Shown: one piece after another, positions 1 through 12,800 of the stretch
Layout of the letters: every line of letters starts with the position of its first letter
How positions within the stretch are numbered: position 1 is the first letter of the stretch
Source: an uncultured Muribaculaceae bacterium
Lineage (GTDB): Bacteria; Bacteroidota; Bacteroidia; Bacteroidales; Muribaculaceae
Assembly (NCBI GenBank): GCA_910588245.1
Contig: CAJUQP010000005.1
Location: 19,191 to 83,190, forward strand
Reading direction: 5' to 3'
DNA: 64,000 nt
Program-made: the position numbers and the translations under genes
The notes under the pieces: generated by a model
What the model was told of the DNA's origin: nothing
The model's database searches: none
The model's input: only the letters and a program-made list of their open reading frames with translations

Positions 1-66
1 GAGTTGAAAGTTGGGAGTTGAAAGTTGGGAGTTGAAAGTTGGGAGTTGAAAGTTGAGAGTTGAAAG
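1..66 (+). repeat. 14-bp tandem repeat made of two purine-rich heptamers
   Basis: A 14-bp unit (GAGTTGAAAGTTGG) repeats from position 1: three identical copies, one copy with a single change at its last base, then a partial copy. The unit is two 7-mers, GAGTTGA and AAGTTGG. The array is cut by the window edge. It is the purine-rich half of a pair; the complementary-sense array follows at 104-293. No ORF is credible here. Confidence 0.9.
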
Positions 67-103
67 ATCAGGATTAAATAAAACTGATCCCATACAATCC
101 ACT

Positions 104-293
104 ACTCTCTAAACACTCAACCCTCAACCATAAACCCTCAACACTCAACCATAAATAAACCCTAAACTCTCAACCTTAAACCCTCAACACTCAACCATAA
201 ATAAACCCTAAACTCTCAACCTTAAACCCTAAACCATAAACCCTCAACCATAAATAAACCATAAACTCTCAACCATAAACCCTCAACCATAAA
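104..293 (-). repeat. Heptamer array in inverted orientation, abutting a start codon
   Basis: About 190 bp built from 7-mers such as CAACCCT, CAACCAT, AAACCCT, AAACTCT and CAACCTT, with a few 11-nt slips (AAATAAACCCT). Read on the minus strand these are AGGGTTG/AGAGTTG-like, the same type as the array at 1-66, so the two could pair in RNA. The array ends only a few bases before the ATG at 296 and therefore forms the whole proximal leader of that gene. I see no TAnnTTTG promoter inside it. Confidence 0.85.
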
Positions 294-295
294 AA

Positions 296-814
296 ATGGC
301 AATCATAAAATCAGTAAGGGGCTTCACCCCGATAATAGGCAAGAACTGCTTCCTCGCCGACAATGCCGCCGTAATCGGCGATGTAGTAATGGGCGACGAC
401 TGCAGCATATGGTTCTCCACGGTGATCCGTGGCGACGTCAACTCAATCCGCATGGGCAACTGCGTCAATGTGCAGGACGGCAGCGTGCTCCATACTCTCT
501 ATCAGAAATCGACCATCGAGATCGGTGACCACGTCTCCATAGGCCACAACGTAGTGATCCACGGAGCCAAAATCAAAGACTATGCCCTGATAGGCATGGG
601 TGCCGTCGTAATGGACGACGCGGAGGTTGGTGAAGGGGCCATAGTCGCGGCCGGATCAGTAGTACTCAGCCGCACAAAGATAGGCCCCCACGAACTCTGG
701 GGAGGCTGTCCCGCCAAGTTCATCAAGATGGTCGAGCCTGAGAAAGCCAAGGAGATGAACATAAAGATAGCCAACAACTATCTGATGTATTCGAAATGGT
801 ATGAGGAGGAATAA
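296..814 (+). CDS. Gamma-carbonic-anhydrase-like left-handed beta-helix protein
   Basis: This 172-residue protein belongs to the gamma-carbonic anhydrase / PaaY-YrdA family of hexapeptide-repeat trimers. The repeats are visible as I-G-x-x-x and V-x-x-G-x rungs (for example IGDVVMGDDCSIWFSTVIRG). The metal-ligand histidines are present: H66, H84 (IGHN) and H89 (VIHG). The family binds zinc or iron and is cytoplasmic; some members hydrate CO2 and many have no proven activity. The ATG at 296 comes directly after a heptamer repeat array. The 3' end overlaps the next gene by 14 bases, so the two are probably co-transcribed. Its link to the downstream amino-sugar genes may be only positional. Confidence 0.9.
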   Translation: MAIIKSVRGFTPIIGKNCFLADNAAVIGDVVMGDDCSIWFSTVIRGDVNSIRMGNCVNVQDGSVLHTLYQKSTIEIGDHVSIGHNVVIHGAKIKDYALIGMGAVVMDDAEVGEGAIVAAGSVVLSRTKIGPHELWGGCPAKFIKMVEPEKAKEMNIKIANNYLMYSKWYEEE

Positions 815-1259
815 TTCCTCCGATTCCACTCTCAGCGGAAAGGTTTATGGTCACGGCTTCCCCGTGATCATAGACCTTCCCTGTTTTTCCGACTCCAGGG
901 GTTCGCTTGCTGTGGCGGAAGGAAACGTGGCACTCCCATTCTCCGTGAAGAGGGCGTTCTGGATCTACGGTGTCCCCTCCGGCCGTGGCCGTGGAGGCCA
1001 TGCCCACCGTCGTCAGTGGCAGCTCATCACGGCTGTGGCCGGAGCCTTGACAGTGATCCTCGATAACGGCGACACCACCCGCCACTACCGCCTTGACTCC
1101 CCCCGGAAAGCGCTTCTCATCCCTCCGGGAATCTGGAATATCCTCGAAAATTTTTCTCCGGACACCGTGTGCCTCGTGCTCGCCTCCGGCGAATACGACG
1201 AAAGTGAGTATATCCGAGAATATCCCGACTTCATCACCTTCATCAACGGTCACACCTGA
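801..1259 (+). CDS. dTDP-6-deoxy-hexulose 3,4-ketoisomerase (FdtA/QdtA-like, WxcM family)
   Basis: A 152-residue single-domain cupin of the FdtA/QdtA/TylM3-like family, which isomerises dTDP-4-keto-6-deoxyglucose to the 3-keto sugar before transamination. Family signatures are visible: D-S-R-G-S-L near the N-terminus, a WIYGVPSGRGRGGHAHR stretch carrying the conserved histidines, LIPPGIW, and a C-terminal YDESEYIREYPDF. The ATG at 801 overlaps the end of the preceding gene. The aminotransferase two genes downstream supplies the next step, so this is very likely part of a 3-amino-3,6-dideoxyhexose pathway for surface glycans. Which epimer is made (galacto or gluco) cannot be told by eye. Confidence 0.88.
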   Translation: MRRNNSSDSTLSGKVYGHGFPVIIDLPCFSDSRGSLAVAEGNVALPFSVKRAFWIYGVPSGRGRGGHAHRRQWQLITAVAGALTVILDNGDTTRHYRLDSPRKALLIPPGIWNILENFSPDTVCLVLASGEYDESEYIREYPDFITFINGHT

Positions 1260-1292
1260 ACAATCCACCCCTCCATTCCATATCATGACATT

Positions 1293-2249
1293 ATGACGCA
1301 TATAGAGATCCGCCCATACGATGCCACAATGACGGAAGAATGGGATAGATTCGTCCTTAATTCGCGCAACGCGACATTCCTTCATCAGCGCGGCTACATG
1401 GACTATCACGCCGACCGCTTCCCCGACCGCTCCCTTGTGGCGCTGCGCAAAGGGAGGATCATAGCCGCACTGCCCGCCTCCGGGACCGGTGACACGGTCT
1501 GTTCGCATCCCGGCCTGACCTACGGTGGATTGCTGCTCGGCGAGGAAGCCACGGCCGCACGCGTCATGAAGATACTGGAGGGGATGTGCGCCCGTTATGC
1601 CTCCGGAGGCTTCAGGACGCTCGTCTACCGTCCGGTGCCTCATATCTACCACCGTATCCCTGCAGAGGAGGACCTTTACACACTCTTCCGGCTCGGAGCC
1701 GTGCTCGACGGCAGGTCGCCGTCGACAGCCGTAGTCTCCTTCCGCCGTCTGCCGTTTGGACGGGAACGGCGCAATGGGATACGTAAGGCTATGGTGTCCG
1801 CGACTGAAATAGGTCAATCCGACGATTTTGCCACATTCTGGAAAATCCTGGAAGAAAACCTCATGACCGGCCATAACACTGTGCCTGTCCACTCGCTCGC
1901 AGAGATTCAACTGCTCGCCTCGCGCTTCCCGGGCAATATCCGCCTCTATACCGCCACGCAACATTCGCAGACCGTAGCCGGATGCGTGCTCTACGACACC
2001 GGAGAAGTGATACATACACAGTACATCTCCGCAAGTCCCCGAGGCAAGGCCTCCGGCGCCCTCGACCTGCTCTTCTCCACCCTGCTCGACAATATCCCGC
2101 CCGGATGCCGTTATTTCGATTTCGGCACCTCAGCGCTCGAAAGATATCGCCTCAACGAGACCCTCATCCATCAGAAAGAGGGATTCGGCGCGCGAACCGT
2201 CTGCTACGACACCTACCGTCTCGACCTTACCGCTCTCAAAGCCATATGA
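1293..2249 (+). CDS. GNAT/FemAB-like acyltransferase
   Basis: A 318-residue protein with the two-lobed look of FemAB/Acetyltransf_6 acyltransferases: an N-terminal segment with [22 protein letters not shown], and a C-terminal lobe with [21 protein letters not shown] and [11 protein letters not shown]. It sits between the 3,4-ketoisomerase and the aminotransferase genes. The likely role is N-acylation of the dTDP-3-amino sugar, the step done by FdtC in the classic Fuc3NAc pathway. FdtC itself is a hexapeptide-repeat enzyme, so this would be an analogous replacement. It overlaps the next gene by four bases (ATGA), indicating translational coupling. Family assignment is good; the substrate is inferred from context only. 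Confidence 0.75.
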   Translation: MTHIEIRPYDATMTEEWDRFVLNSRNATFLHQRGYMDYHADRFPDRSLVALRKGRIIAALPASGTGDTVCSHPGLTYGGLLLGEEATAARVMKILEGMCARYASGGFRTLVYRPVPHIYHRIPAEEDLYTLFRLGAVLDGRSPSTAVVSFRRLPFGRERRNGIRKAMVSATEIGQSDDFATFWKILEENLMTGHNTVPVHSLAEIQLLASRFPGNIRLYTATQHSQTVAGCVLYDTGEVIHTQYISASPRGKASGALDLLFSTLLDNIPPGCRYFDFGTSALERYRLNETLIHQKEGFGARTVCYDTYRLDLTALKAI

Positions 2250-3367
2250 AAAGTATGAGAATCCCTTACCTTGATTTGAAAAGAAACGGAAATCTCCACG
2301 CATCGGAGATCAACGAGGCAGTCTTACGTGCGGCCGGTTCCGGATACTATCTGCTCGGTAAAGAGACCGCGGCTTTCGAGGAGGAGTATGCCCAATATAT
2401 TGGGACACGCTTCGCCGTAGGCTGCGGCAACGGACTCGACGCTCTCTATCTCATCATGCGCGCATATATGGAATTGAGAATCATACGTCCCGATGATGAA
2501 GTCATCGTCCCTTCCAACACCTACATAGCCACTATCCTTGCCATATCGAGGGCCGGCCTCACCCCTGTGCTTGCCGAGCCAGATCCCGTTACGTGCCAGA
2601 TCTCTCCGGATGCGGTCACGAAAGCCATCACGCCACGCACCCGCGCCGTGATGATAGTTCATCTCTACGGGCGCTGCGCATGGACGCCCGGGATCCGGGA
2701 TATATGCCGTGAGCACGGACTGCTCCTCATTGAGGACAACGCACAGGCCCACGGATGTGTCTGCGACGGTCATCGCACCGGATCACTCGGCAACGCCGCT
2801 GCCCACAGTTTCTATCCGACAAAAAACCTGGGGGCGCTCGGCGACGGCGGAGCCGTCACCACCGACGATCCCGCGCTCGCATCCACGGTGAGGGCACTTG
2901 GCAATTACGGATCGGCAAGAAAATATGTTTTCAGATATAAAGGTGTGAACTCCCGTCTCGATGAGATCCAGGCTGCGATACTGCGCGTGAAGCTGCGCTA
3001 TCTCGACGAGGACAACGCCCGAAGACAGCGACTTGCAGGTATCTACAGGAATGAAATCACGAATCCGTCTGTCGCACTATCTCCCGAAGCCCCGGAAGGA
3101 GAGAATGTCTACCATATTTTTCCTATTTTCTCATCACATCGCGACGAACTTCAGCAATACCTTCTTCAAAACGGCATACAGACCATGATCCACTATCCTC
3201 TCCCCCCACACCGTCAGGAATGCTATGCAGAATGGCGCGGCCAAAGCTACCCCGTAAGCGAACGCCTCCATGCCACGGAGCTGTCCCTCCCCCTCTATCC
3301 AGCCCTCTCCGATACCGAAATTCTCTCCATTGCCCGCGCCATCAATTCCTGGCATCCCCTTTCATAG
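2246..3367 (+). CDS. DegT/DnrJ/EryC1 sugar aminotransferase (FdtB-like)
   Basis: A 373-residue PLP enzyme of the DegT/DnrJ/EryC1/StrS family. The N-terminal IPYLDLKR motif, the substrate-loop GCGNGLDAL, the VHLYGR strand, the EDNAQAHG motif and the PLP-lysine context [16 protein letters not shown] (Lys at about residue 193) are all present. It should aminate the 3-keto-6-deoxy sugar made by the ketoisomerase at 801-1259. The start at 2246 is chosen because it gives an ATGA overlap with the acyltransferase stop. A longer reading frame extends upstream inside that gene but carries no family sequence. An internal ATG at 2255 is an alternative. Confidence 0.9.
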   Translation: MKSMRIPYLDLKRNGNLHASEINEAVLRAAGSGYYLLGKETAAFEEEYAQYIGTRFAVGCGNGLDALYLIMRAYMELRIIRPDDEVIVPSNTYIATILAISRAGLTPVLAEPDPVTCQISPDAVTKAITPRTRAVMIVHLYGRCAWTPGIRDICREHGLLLIEDNAQAHGCVCDGHRTGSLGNAAAHSFYPTKNLGALGDGGAVTTDDPALASTVRALGNYGSARKYVFRYKGVNSRLDEIQAAILRVKLRYLDEDNARRQRLAGIYRNEITNPSVALSPEAPEGENVYHIFPIFSSHRDELQQYLLQNGIQTMIHYPLPPHRQECYAEWRGQSYPVSERLHATELSLPLYPALSDTEILSIARAINSWHPLS

Positions 3368-3536
3368 ATAGTGCCACTTCAAAAGCCGAAAACAAACCAT
3401 CCCCGCCCATTCCTGCATTGTCTGGAACTATTGTAAAGGCAAGCTTTCGGTCATCGCTGTCCACACGGACGCGGAGCTGAAACAGACGGCAAAACAACGG
3501 CGACACATCAAAAATCAGAAAAAAAAGGTGTAAAAT

Positions 3537-3567
3537 TTTGTCAAACAAATAACTTTGACTAATTTTG
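3537..3567 (+). promoter_or_regulatory. rpsU promoter (Bacteroidetes type)
   Basis: TTTG at 3537-3540, a 19-nt spacer, and TAATTTTG at 3560-3567 match the Bacteroidetes sigma-ABfr consensus exactly. Transcription should start near 3573, giving a leader of about 80 nt before rpsU. That leader contains a small hairpin (CCCTGA at 3581-3586 pairing with TCAGGG at 3597-3602). Confidence 0.85.
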
Positions 3568-3655
3568 CAACCGCAAACAGCCCTGAGGCATTGTCTTCAG
3601 GGTCTTTGCTGAATATAAACTCTGAAAAATTAACAAAAAAAGTAACTCATAACAA

Positions 3656-3847
3656 ATGATTATCGTACAAGTTAAAGAGGGCGAGAACATCGAGAAAGCA
3701 CTCAAGAAGTTCAAACGCAAATTTGAAAGAACCGGCATCGTAAAAGAACTGCGCAGCCGTCAGGCATTTGAGAAGCCTTCTGTCACCAACCGCAAGAAGA
3801 TGATCAAGGCTGCCTACGTTCAGCAGCTCCGCCAGGCCGAGCAGTAA
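3656..3847 (+). CDS. rpsU: 30S ribosomal protein bS21
   Basis: A 63-residue basic protein with the bS21 sequence: VQVKEGENIEKALKKFKRKFERTGI followed by an Arg/Lys-rich helix. Length is normal. In Bacteroidia, bS21 sits over the anti-Shine-Dalgarno end of 16S rRNA, which fits the lack of Shine-Dalgarno sequences in this window. The leader just upstream of the ATG is A-rich with no GGAGG. It has its own promoter (3537-3567) and a strong terminator (3932-3967), so it can be a single-gene transcript, with the Xer recombinase behind it. Confidence 0.97.
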   Translation: MIIVQVKEGENIEKALKKFKRKFERTGIVKELRSRQAFEKPSVTNRKKMIKAAYVQQLRQAEQ

Positions 3848-6800
3848 TCGCGCCTCCCGACACTCGTCGAGATAAATCATCTGCAACACCAGGCAATCTA
3901 TTTATAAGCCCGTCTGGACAATAGCGACACACGGCTCCGGTCTCCCTGACCGGAGCCGAATGTTTTTAACCGCATCCCAACCATCTTGCCAAATGCCGAT
4001 CGACTCTTTCATATCCTACCTTCGCTACGAGCTCAACCGCTCCCCCCTCACCGTGGAAGCCTACGGCCGCGATGTCAGGCAGTTTGTCGATTGGCTCACA
4101 TGTTTCAATCCCGCGAAATTCGATCCCTCCGATGTGACAGTCAATGATATCCGGGCCTGGCTCGCATCTTTGGCACGCACCTCGGTAACCCCGCGGTCCA
4201 TACGCAGAAAGGCCCAGAGCCTTAGAGCCTTCTTCCGCTTTCTACTGCGTCGCGGCACCATAGCCGAGAACCCCGCCTCTCGCCTCACTCTCCCGCGTCT
4301 GTCGAAAGAGCTTCCCGACGTGATACGCGCCGAACAGATAGAAGGGCTGCTACGCCTCGAGCAACAGGAGATCGATCTCGACCCGCAGAACGAGGAAGCC
4401 GTGAGAAACGGCCTCATAATCGATATGTTCTATTCCCTCGGCATACGCCGCGCCGAACTTATCGCCATCTCCGACCCCGACATCAGCATAGCCGCCGCAG
4501 AAATAAAGATCACCGGCAAGCGCTCAAAACAGAGAGTCGTGCCCGTACCACGGCAGCTTATCGGTAAAATACAGGCCTGGCAGCGGCTCCGCGACGCCAT
4601 ATGGACTTCCCTCCCCTCTCCCGTTCCACTTTTCGTGGTGAAGGGGAAAAGGATATCGCCTCAGCAGGTCTACCGCATAGTCCACCGGGAACTCGAAGGC
4701 ACCGACGCTCGCCGACGCTCCCCTCATGCCCTCCGCCATTCATTCGCCACCGCCATGCTCAACGAGGGTGCCGATATCAACACCGTGAAAGAGTTTCTCG
4801 GCCATGCGTCGCTCGCCACGACACAGATCTACACCCATATATCATTTGCCGAGATGAGAAAGGCCTACGAATCGGCCCATCCACGCGCCTGCGCACATCG
4901 CGACAAAGAAAAAGACAAAGAAAAAGAGACTTTTTAAAAAAAATACGCAAGAGTTAAGCCTTTCATTCGATATTTTTGTTTATCTTTGTAAATGAGTAAC
5001 GGCAACTCTCCAGGGCCGCAGGTGTATGCCGACGGCCGCTGATGACTCAGACGTCATAATAACCCCATAAAACTCTGCTATTATGGAAGTACAGATCAAA
5101 GCGATTCATTTCGACATCTCCGACAAACTCGTTGCCTTCGTCAACAAGAAGATCGAAAAAATCACACGCCGATATGACTTCATATCCGGCGCCGAGGTAA
5201 ATCTCCGACTCGTAAAGCCAGAAACAGCAAAAAACAAAGAGGCGGGTATAAAATTCTCCGTGCCCGGAAGCCCCGACCTCTTCGCATCGAAAGTGGCCGA
5301 CTCCTTCGAGGAAGCCATCGACCTCTCGCTGGAGGCCCTTGAGCCACAGCTTGAAAAAGCTAAAGGGAAAAAGTGAATCTGACATAACACATTCCACCAC
5401 CCATCCTCGCCCGTCTTCCCGTCGTCTTGCGGAAGACGGGCGTTCTTAGAAGTTGTTTAAAAAGCAACGTTAAATTTTGGGTCGCAGTCCCGGAGCAGAT
5501 TTTTTCTTGCAGGTGAAGGAGCATAGCGGGCTATGTGACTGAACCAAAAGGAAAAATATGCCCGGGAATGCGAGTCCGGAACTATCTTTAAACCAGTGTA
5601 ATGTTAAACATATTAACATATGAAGCTGACCGGAAATGAAAGTTACCTTAAGTCCGGCACTTTTTTGTTAAAATCCAATCGCGGCGCAGTCACATAGCCC
5701 GCTATGCTCCTTTGCCTTAATCGGATTTTAACTAAAAAATTGCCGCCCATAATTTAACGTTCATTTTTAAACAACTTCTTAAAGAAACAATCCACACAAA
5801 GACGCGACTTCCACGGTCTCCACTCATGAAGAAACCCGCCGCAATCATCCTGTCTGCCATAACCCTGGCAATCGTAATCCTACTCATCTATTTTCTCCCC
5901 ATGCTTCTGAAGGGGGCGCCTTCCGATGCGATAATCCGCATACCCGCGGGCGCCACAAAAGAGAACGTCAGAGACTCCCTCGCCAGATACCTGGGCGAAG
6001 ACTATGCCACCCAGACCATGCGCGCGGCCTCGCTTATGCGTGCCGACGACTTCTCCTCCCGCCATGGTGCGTATCTCATAGCCGAAGGCACATCCCCTCT
6101 CCGCGCACAGAGGAAACTTGCCAAAGGAGCGCAGCAGCCTCTCACTATCACTGTCAACGGATTCAGGTCGCTGGCAACGCTCTCCGACCGCATCTCGCGC
6201 CGACTTGATTTCACTGCCGACTCGCTCTCGCGCGCCGCATCCGAGCCACGGCTACTCGCCGGCTACGGCTTGCTCCCGGAGCAGGCACTCGCCCTCTTCA
6301 TCGATGACTCCTATGAACTGTACTGGTCGGCATCGCCCGGGCAACTCCTGGAGAAGATAGGCGCCAACTACGACCGGGTGTGGAACGACAGCCGCAAAGC
6401 CAAGGCCGAGGCACTCGGCCTCTCCCCAGCCGAAGTAATGACGATATGCTCCATAGTAGATGAGGAGAGCAACAAGCTCGATGAAAAAGGGAAGATCGGC
6501 CGTCTCTACATCAACCGTCTGCGCAAGGGGATGCCGCTACAGGCTGATCCCACCGTGCGTTTCGCCCTTGGCGACTTCACGATACGCCGCGTGAAAGGGG
6601 AACACCTGAAAGTCGAATCTCCCTACAATACCTACCGCAACCGGGGTCTCCCCCCCGGGCCTATACGCACCACAAGCGTGGCTACTATCGACGCGGTGCT
6701 CGACTCCGAGCCATCCGGCCATCTCTACATGTGCGCGAAAGAGGATTTCTCCGGACGCCACAACTTCGCGGCCACATATGCCGAACACCAGGCCAACGCC

Positions 6801-9800
6801 CGACGCTACCAGCAGGAGCTCAACCGTCGGGGCATAAAATAAAGCGACTCATGTTATGGAAATGATCAACACCTACGACAGCCTGCCTCAGGCATATATC
6901 GATAAGGGAATGCTCGAGAGCAACGGCATCCCGGCAGTGGTCCAGGCCGACGCTCTCTCGCAGATATTTCCCGGACCGGCCGGAGCCGGGCTCGGCACAA
7001 TAAAGCTATTTGTGCCCGAAAAGGATATGGCTATGGCATCCAGCCTGCTTTTTCCGGACTGCGAGGCGAAAAAGGACTAAACATCGCTATTATTGGCATA
7101 ATCGTGCCGCATGGTTTCAAAATCGGCGGATTTTCACTAATTTTGCAGAAAAATACAGATACACACTCCAACACACCACCTCACGGATTTGATGAGACCA
7201 CTGGCCCTTATCTTGATGATCGTATCATTATGCGCGACAGCCTCGGCATCGGGGTCTGACACAACCATACTTGTCGGTAAGGTCATATCCCATGAGCCGG
7301 GACAAGTGGCAGACACCCGCGTGAAGGCCATGACCGACAGTCTCCCCGCCGGTATCCTGTCAGCTTTCACCCCGCGCGTATCCGGCGTCTCAGCTCCTGT
7401 TCCCGCAGGCGACACCATACGGCCTATATATCAGTCAATCGAACAGATATGGTGGTTCAACAGGCTGAAAAACATGACGCTCGACTTGAAAGACACGACC
7501 GTCATATATCCAAGGTTCATAAAATTCTGTGTGGATGTCTACAACTGGGGCGACCATTTTTTCAACCCTTACGATCCGGAATACGTGGAAGGAACCGGAA
7601 AACGGTGGAAGGCACGTGTGGTCAACGACAACTGGCTCGACAGTTATGCCATGCGTTTCCCCGACAAGATGTCGGTTTCCATGCTCAGCAACCCATACTC
7701 CAACCTCGGAGGATACATACAATACATGGCAGTGAGTGTAGGCTACACCTACGACATGGGAAAGATATTCGGAACCGCACCCCTCAACCATAAGAAATGG
7801 GAGTTCGGATTCAACTGTGCCCGCTTCAACATCGATCTCTATTATCAGGAGAACGAAGGGGGGACATATCTGCGCAAATTCGGCAACTACAAGCACGGAC
7901 GGCTTATAAAGATAAAATTCCCCGGAGTCAAGCTAAAAACATCAGGCCTTGACGCCATATATTTCTTCAACAACCGCCGGTATTCCCATGGTGCTGCCTA
8001 CAATTTCTCGAAGTTCCAGAAACGCAGCCAGGGATCGGTCATCGCCGGCTTCTCCTACACCAACATCAAGCTCTCGTTCGATTTCACGCAGCTTCCGGAA
8101 GAACTGAAACCGTACCTGACGGTGTCAGAGAAAAACTATCTTTTCCACTACGATTCTTATGCCGCCATGATCGGGTATGGCTACAATTGCGTCATCAATC
8201 CACACCTTCTCTACAATATCACCGTCACCCCTTCATTCGGAGCCTCACACTGCTATGAGGATTCGCAGGAGGGGGAGAAATGGCTGTTCTCGATGAATAT
8301 ATCCGCACGCACATCGCTGACCTATAATCTTGGCAATTGGTTTTTCGGTCTCATAGCCAAGATGAACGGCCACTGGTATAAGAGCGGCACATATTCCCTG
8401 TTCAGCTCCATTGAGAACTTCTCGGCAAACATCGGCATACGCTTCTGACTTCTACACCACAATGAGACAGAAATGACAACAAAACACACCGTAACACATC
8501 ATTCTTCCGGCTTGACACCCGGAAAGTATATCGTCCCGTTCATACTTATCACCACCCTTTTCTTCATGTGGGGGTTCGCACGTTCGATTCTCGATGTGCT
8601 CAACAAACACTTTCAGGAATCGATGGACATCTCCGTGGTGCGCTCCACAATGATCCAGGCCACCACCTATGTGGCCTACGCCCTTATGGCCCTACCTGCC
8701 GGCATCTTCATCACCCGCTACGGCTACCGGCGGGGAGTTGTGCTCGGACTTCTCCTTTTCGCAGCCGGAGCCTTTGGCTTCATACCGGGAGACATTGCCG
8801 GATCATTCGGCATTTTCCTCGCCTCTCTTTTCGTGATAGGATGCGGACTGGCCGTGCTGGAGACTGCCGCAAACCCATATGCCGCCGAACTCGGCGAACC
8901 CTCCAAAGCCGCCAGCCGGCTCAATCTCGCACAATCGTTCAACGGACTCGGCTGTATTCTCGGGCCCGTCTTGGTCGGCGGTTTCCTTTTTTCCGGCGAC
9001 GGCGGCTCTTCCGTGGCGCTTCCCTATGCGATCATGGGATGTGTGGTGCTGTTGGTGGCATTTCTTTTTTCACGTGTCAACCTCCCCGAGATCGGCAACG
9101 ACGCCGGCACCGGCGATGATAACCCGCGCCATTCCCTGACCGGCAACATCTCCGTGCTCTGGAGATCCCGCAGATTCAGATACGGTGTCATGGCCCTCTT
9201 CTGCTACGAGATCGCAGAGATCGCCATCAACAGTCTTTTCATAAATTATGTGACCGACGACGGATGGATGGACAAGGTCACCGCCACATGGGTGCTATCG
9301 TTCGGAGCCCTCGGTCTTTTCCTTCTCGCGCGGATTGCCGGCAGCGCGGTCATGAACTACGTGAAGGCTGAGAAGGTGCTTCTCTTCTGCGCCATAATGA
9401 CAGTAGCGGGTGCCTCGCTTGTCGCACTCAATCTCGGAGCCCTGTCGAAAACAGGCCTCTTCATGTGTTATGCTTTCGAAGCCATCATGTTTCCGACCAT
9501 ATTCGCCATCACGATAAGCGGATGCGCTTCCGCCACCAAGATAGCCTCCTCTTTTCTCATGATGACCCCTCTCGGAGGAGCCGTCGGCACATTCCTCATG
9601 GGATGGGTAGCCGCCACAACCGACATTTCTGTTTCTTTTATCGTTCCTGCAATGGCCTATGCGGCCGTGCTCATATATGCTATATCCGCAATGTGCGGAA
9701 AACTTAAAAATTGAACATTCATGATTCCTGATATCTGTTGCATCGGACACATCACTCTTGATAAAATCATCACTCCTAAACTGGAGACATACATGCCCGG

Positions 9801-12800
9801 AGGCACGGCATTCTATTTCGCGCATGCCCTCGCCAATCTTGATCACTCCCGCTTCAGGCTCATCACATCCGTAGGGCCTGAGGAAATGGACGCCGCGGAA
9901 GCCATAAAGGCGCGCGGCATAGATGTGGAAGTGATCCCAAGCCGCCGGTCGGTATTCTTCGAGAATAAATATGGCGACAACCCCAACGACCGAACCCAGC
10001 GTGTGCTGGCAAAAGCCGATCCATTCACTGCAGACAACCTACGCCACGCGCGGGCCCGGATCTTCCATCTCGGCACTCTGCTGGCAGACGATTTCCCTCT
10101 CGACGTGCTGAGACTTCTGTCAGAAAAAGGTATCGTATCGGTCGATGCCCAGGGATACCTCAGGGAAGTCCGCGGCGAGCATGTGCATGCCATAGACTGG
10201 ACGGATAAGGAAGAGGCGCTCCGCCACATCGACATACTCAAGGCAAATGAAAAGGAGATGGAGACCATCACCGGATCTTCAGATCCGCGTGAGGCCGCAC
10301 GCATCATTTCCGGATGGGGATGCCGCGAGGTGATACTGACACTTGGCGACCATGGGTCGCTGATATATGCCGATGGTGTTTTCCATGACATCCCGGCTTA
10401 TCCCACACCGGAAGTGATCGACGCCACAGGATGTGGCGACACCTATATGGCAGGATATCTCTACAGCCGCAGCCGTGGCGCCGGATATGTGGAAGCAGGG
10501 AAATTCGCCGCGGCCATGTGCACCATCAAACTCGCTCACGCAGGGCCTTTCAAAGGCACTGAGGCCGACATCGCCGATGTGATAGACACGTTCTCCTGAA
10601 CATTCCCCGCAGCCCTGTATCAGCGGCAATCTTCAGATCACATTCCTGCTAAACGAATCAGAGGGGCTTCTCTTTGCGGAGAAGCCCCTCTGAAATCATT
10701 TTAATGTCTGAATCATTATTCGTCATTGTTGTGGCGGGGAGTGAACGTGCGGGGGCCGCGGTCGCCATCACGACGGGGGCCACGGTCGCCATCACGGCGG
10801 GGAGCTCCCTCACGGCGCGGGCCGTTGCCATCACGGCGCGGACGGTTGTCGCCACCTTCGCGGCGGGGACCGCGGTCGCCACCCTCACGGCGCGGACGGG
10901 CCTCACGCTCCACGTATCCTTCGGGTTTCTCTGTGAGCACACGCATCGACAGACGATATTTACCCGTCTTCTTGTCGATCTCAATGAGTTTCACCTTCAC
11001 CTTGTCGCCCTCTTTCAGGCCGCTCTGCTCCATGGAGTCGAGACGGTTCCAGGAAATCTCGCTGATGTGGAGGAGTCCGTCACGTCCGGGCATGAACTCC
11101 ACGAAGGCTCCGAAGTCGAGGATGCTGCGCACTGTGCCGTCATACACCTCTCCCTCCTCGGGCTGGGCCACGATAGCCTTGATCTTGGCGAGAGCGGCGT
11201 CGATGCTCGCCTTGTCTTTAGAAGCGATCTCCACGCGGCCGATGCCGAGTTTCTCATCCTCGTCGATCGAGATGGTGGCTCCGGTCTCCTCCTGGATGCC
11301 CTGGATCACCTTACCCTGAGGGCCGATCACGGCTCCGATAAGTTCTTTGGGTATCTCCATTGTCACAAGGCGGGGCACGTGGGGCTTGTAGTCCTCGCGT
11401 GGCTCGGGAATGGTGTCGTGGATGATCCCGAGTATGTGCATACGTCCCTGACGGGCCTGCTCGAGAGCTTTCTCCAGAATCTCATAGCTCAGACCGTCAC
11501 ACTTGATATCCATCTGTGTGGCAGTGATACCTTTCTCTGTTCCGGTCACCTTGAAGTCCATGTCGCCGAGATGATCCTCGTCGCCAAGGATATCGGAGAG
11601 CACGGCATATTTCACCGCGCCCTTGTCGGAGATAAGGCCCATGGCCACGCCGGCCACCGGACGCTTCATCTTCACTCCGGCGTCGAGCAGCGCGAGTGTG
11701 CCGCCGCAGACCGTGGCCATGGATGAGGAACCGTTCGATTCCAGGATGTCCGATACGATGCGGCAGGTGTAGGGGAAGTTGTCAGGGAACATTCTCTTCA
11801 GGGCGCGATGGGCAAGATTGCCGTGCCCTATCTCGCGGCGACCTACGCCGCGCACCGGACGGGCCTCGCCCGTAGAGAACGGGGGGAAGTTATAATGGAG
11901 AAGGAAACGCTCCTTGCTCTGATTGAGCACGTCGTCCACAATCTTCTCGTCGAGTGTTGTGCCCAGCGTCGCGGTGACGAGAGCCTGTGTCTCGCCGCGA
12001 GTGAAAATGGCTGCTCCGTGGGGGCCCGGAAGATAGTCCACCTCACACCAGATCGGACGGATCTCAGTGGTCTTGCGGCCGTCGAGACGGATACCCTCAT
12101 CGAGCACACAGCGGCGCATGGCCTCTTTCTCAACGTCATGGTAGTAGCGCTTCACCATGGCCTCGCGCTGCTCCGGGGTGTAAAGGGCAAGCTGCTCCTC
12201 GGTCATCTCCGGAAGATTGGCGATATATTCATCAACAACGGCCTTGAAGCTCTCGTTACGCCACTGCTTGTCTGCGCTGCCTGTGCGGGCTATGGCATAG
12301 GCCTTGTCGTAACACTTCTCCTCCACATCCTTGCGGAGCGCCTCGTCGTTTACCTCGTGGCAGTATTCGCGTTTGGCCTCTTTGCCGGCCTCTTTCATGA
12401 GCTCGAGCTGAGCCACGCAATGCTTCTTGATCTCTTCGTGGGCTACCTTGAGGGCCTCGAGGAGTTCGGCCTCGCTGACCTCGTTCATCTCGCCCTCCAC
12501 CATCATGATGTTGTCGTAGGTGGCGCCGACCATAAGCTCTATGTCGGCACGGTCCATCTGGTCGAATGTCGGGTTGATCACCCATTCACCGTCAACACGG
12601 GCCACCCTCACTTCGGAGATAGGGCCCTGGAACGGAATATCGCTGCACATAAGGGCAGCGCTCGCGGCGATGCCGGCAAGCGCGTCGGGAGCGTCGTTCT
12701 CGTCGGCGGAATATAGCGTTACGTTTACGAAAGTCTCTGCATGATAATTGTCAGGGAACAGAGGGCGCAACACCCTGTCTACAAGTCGTGAGGTTAGGAT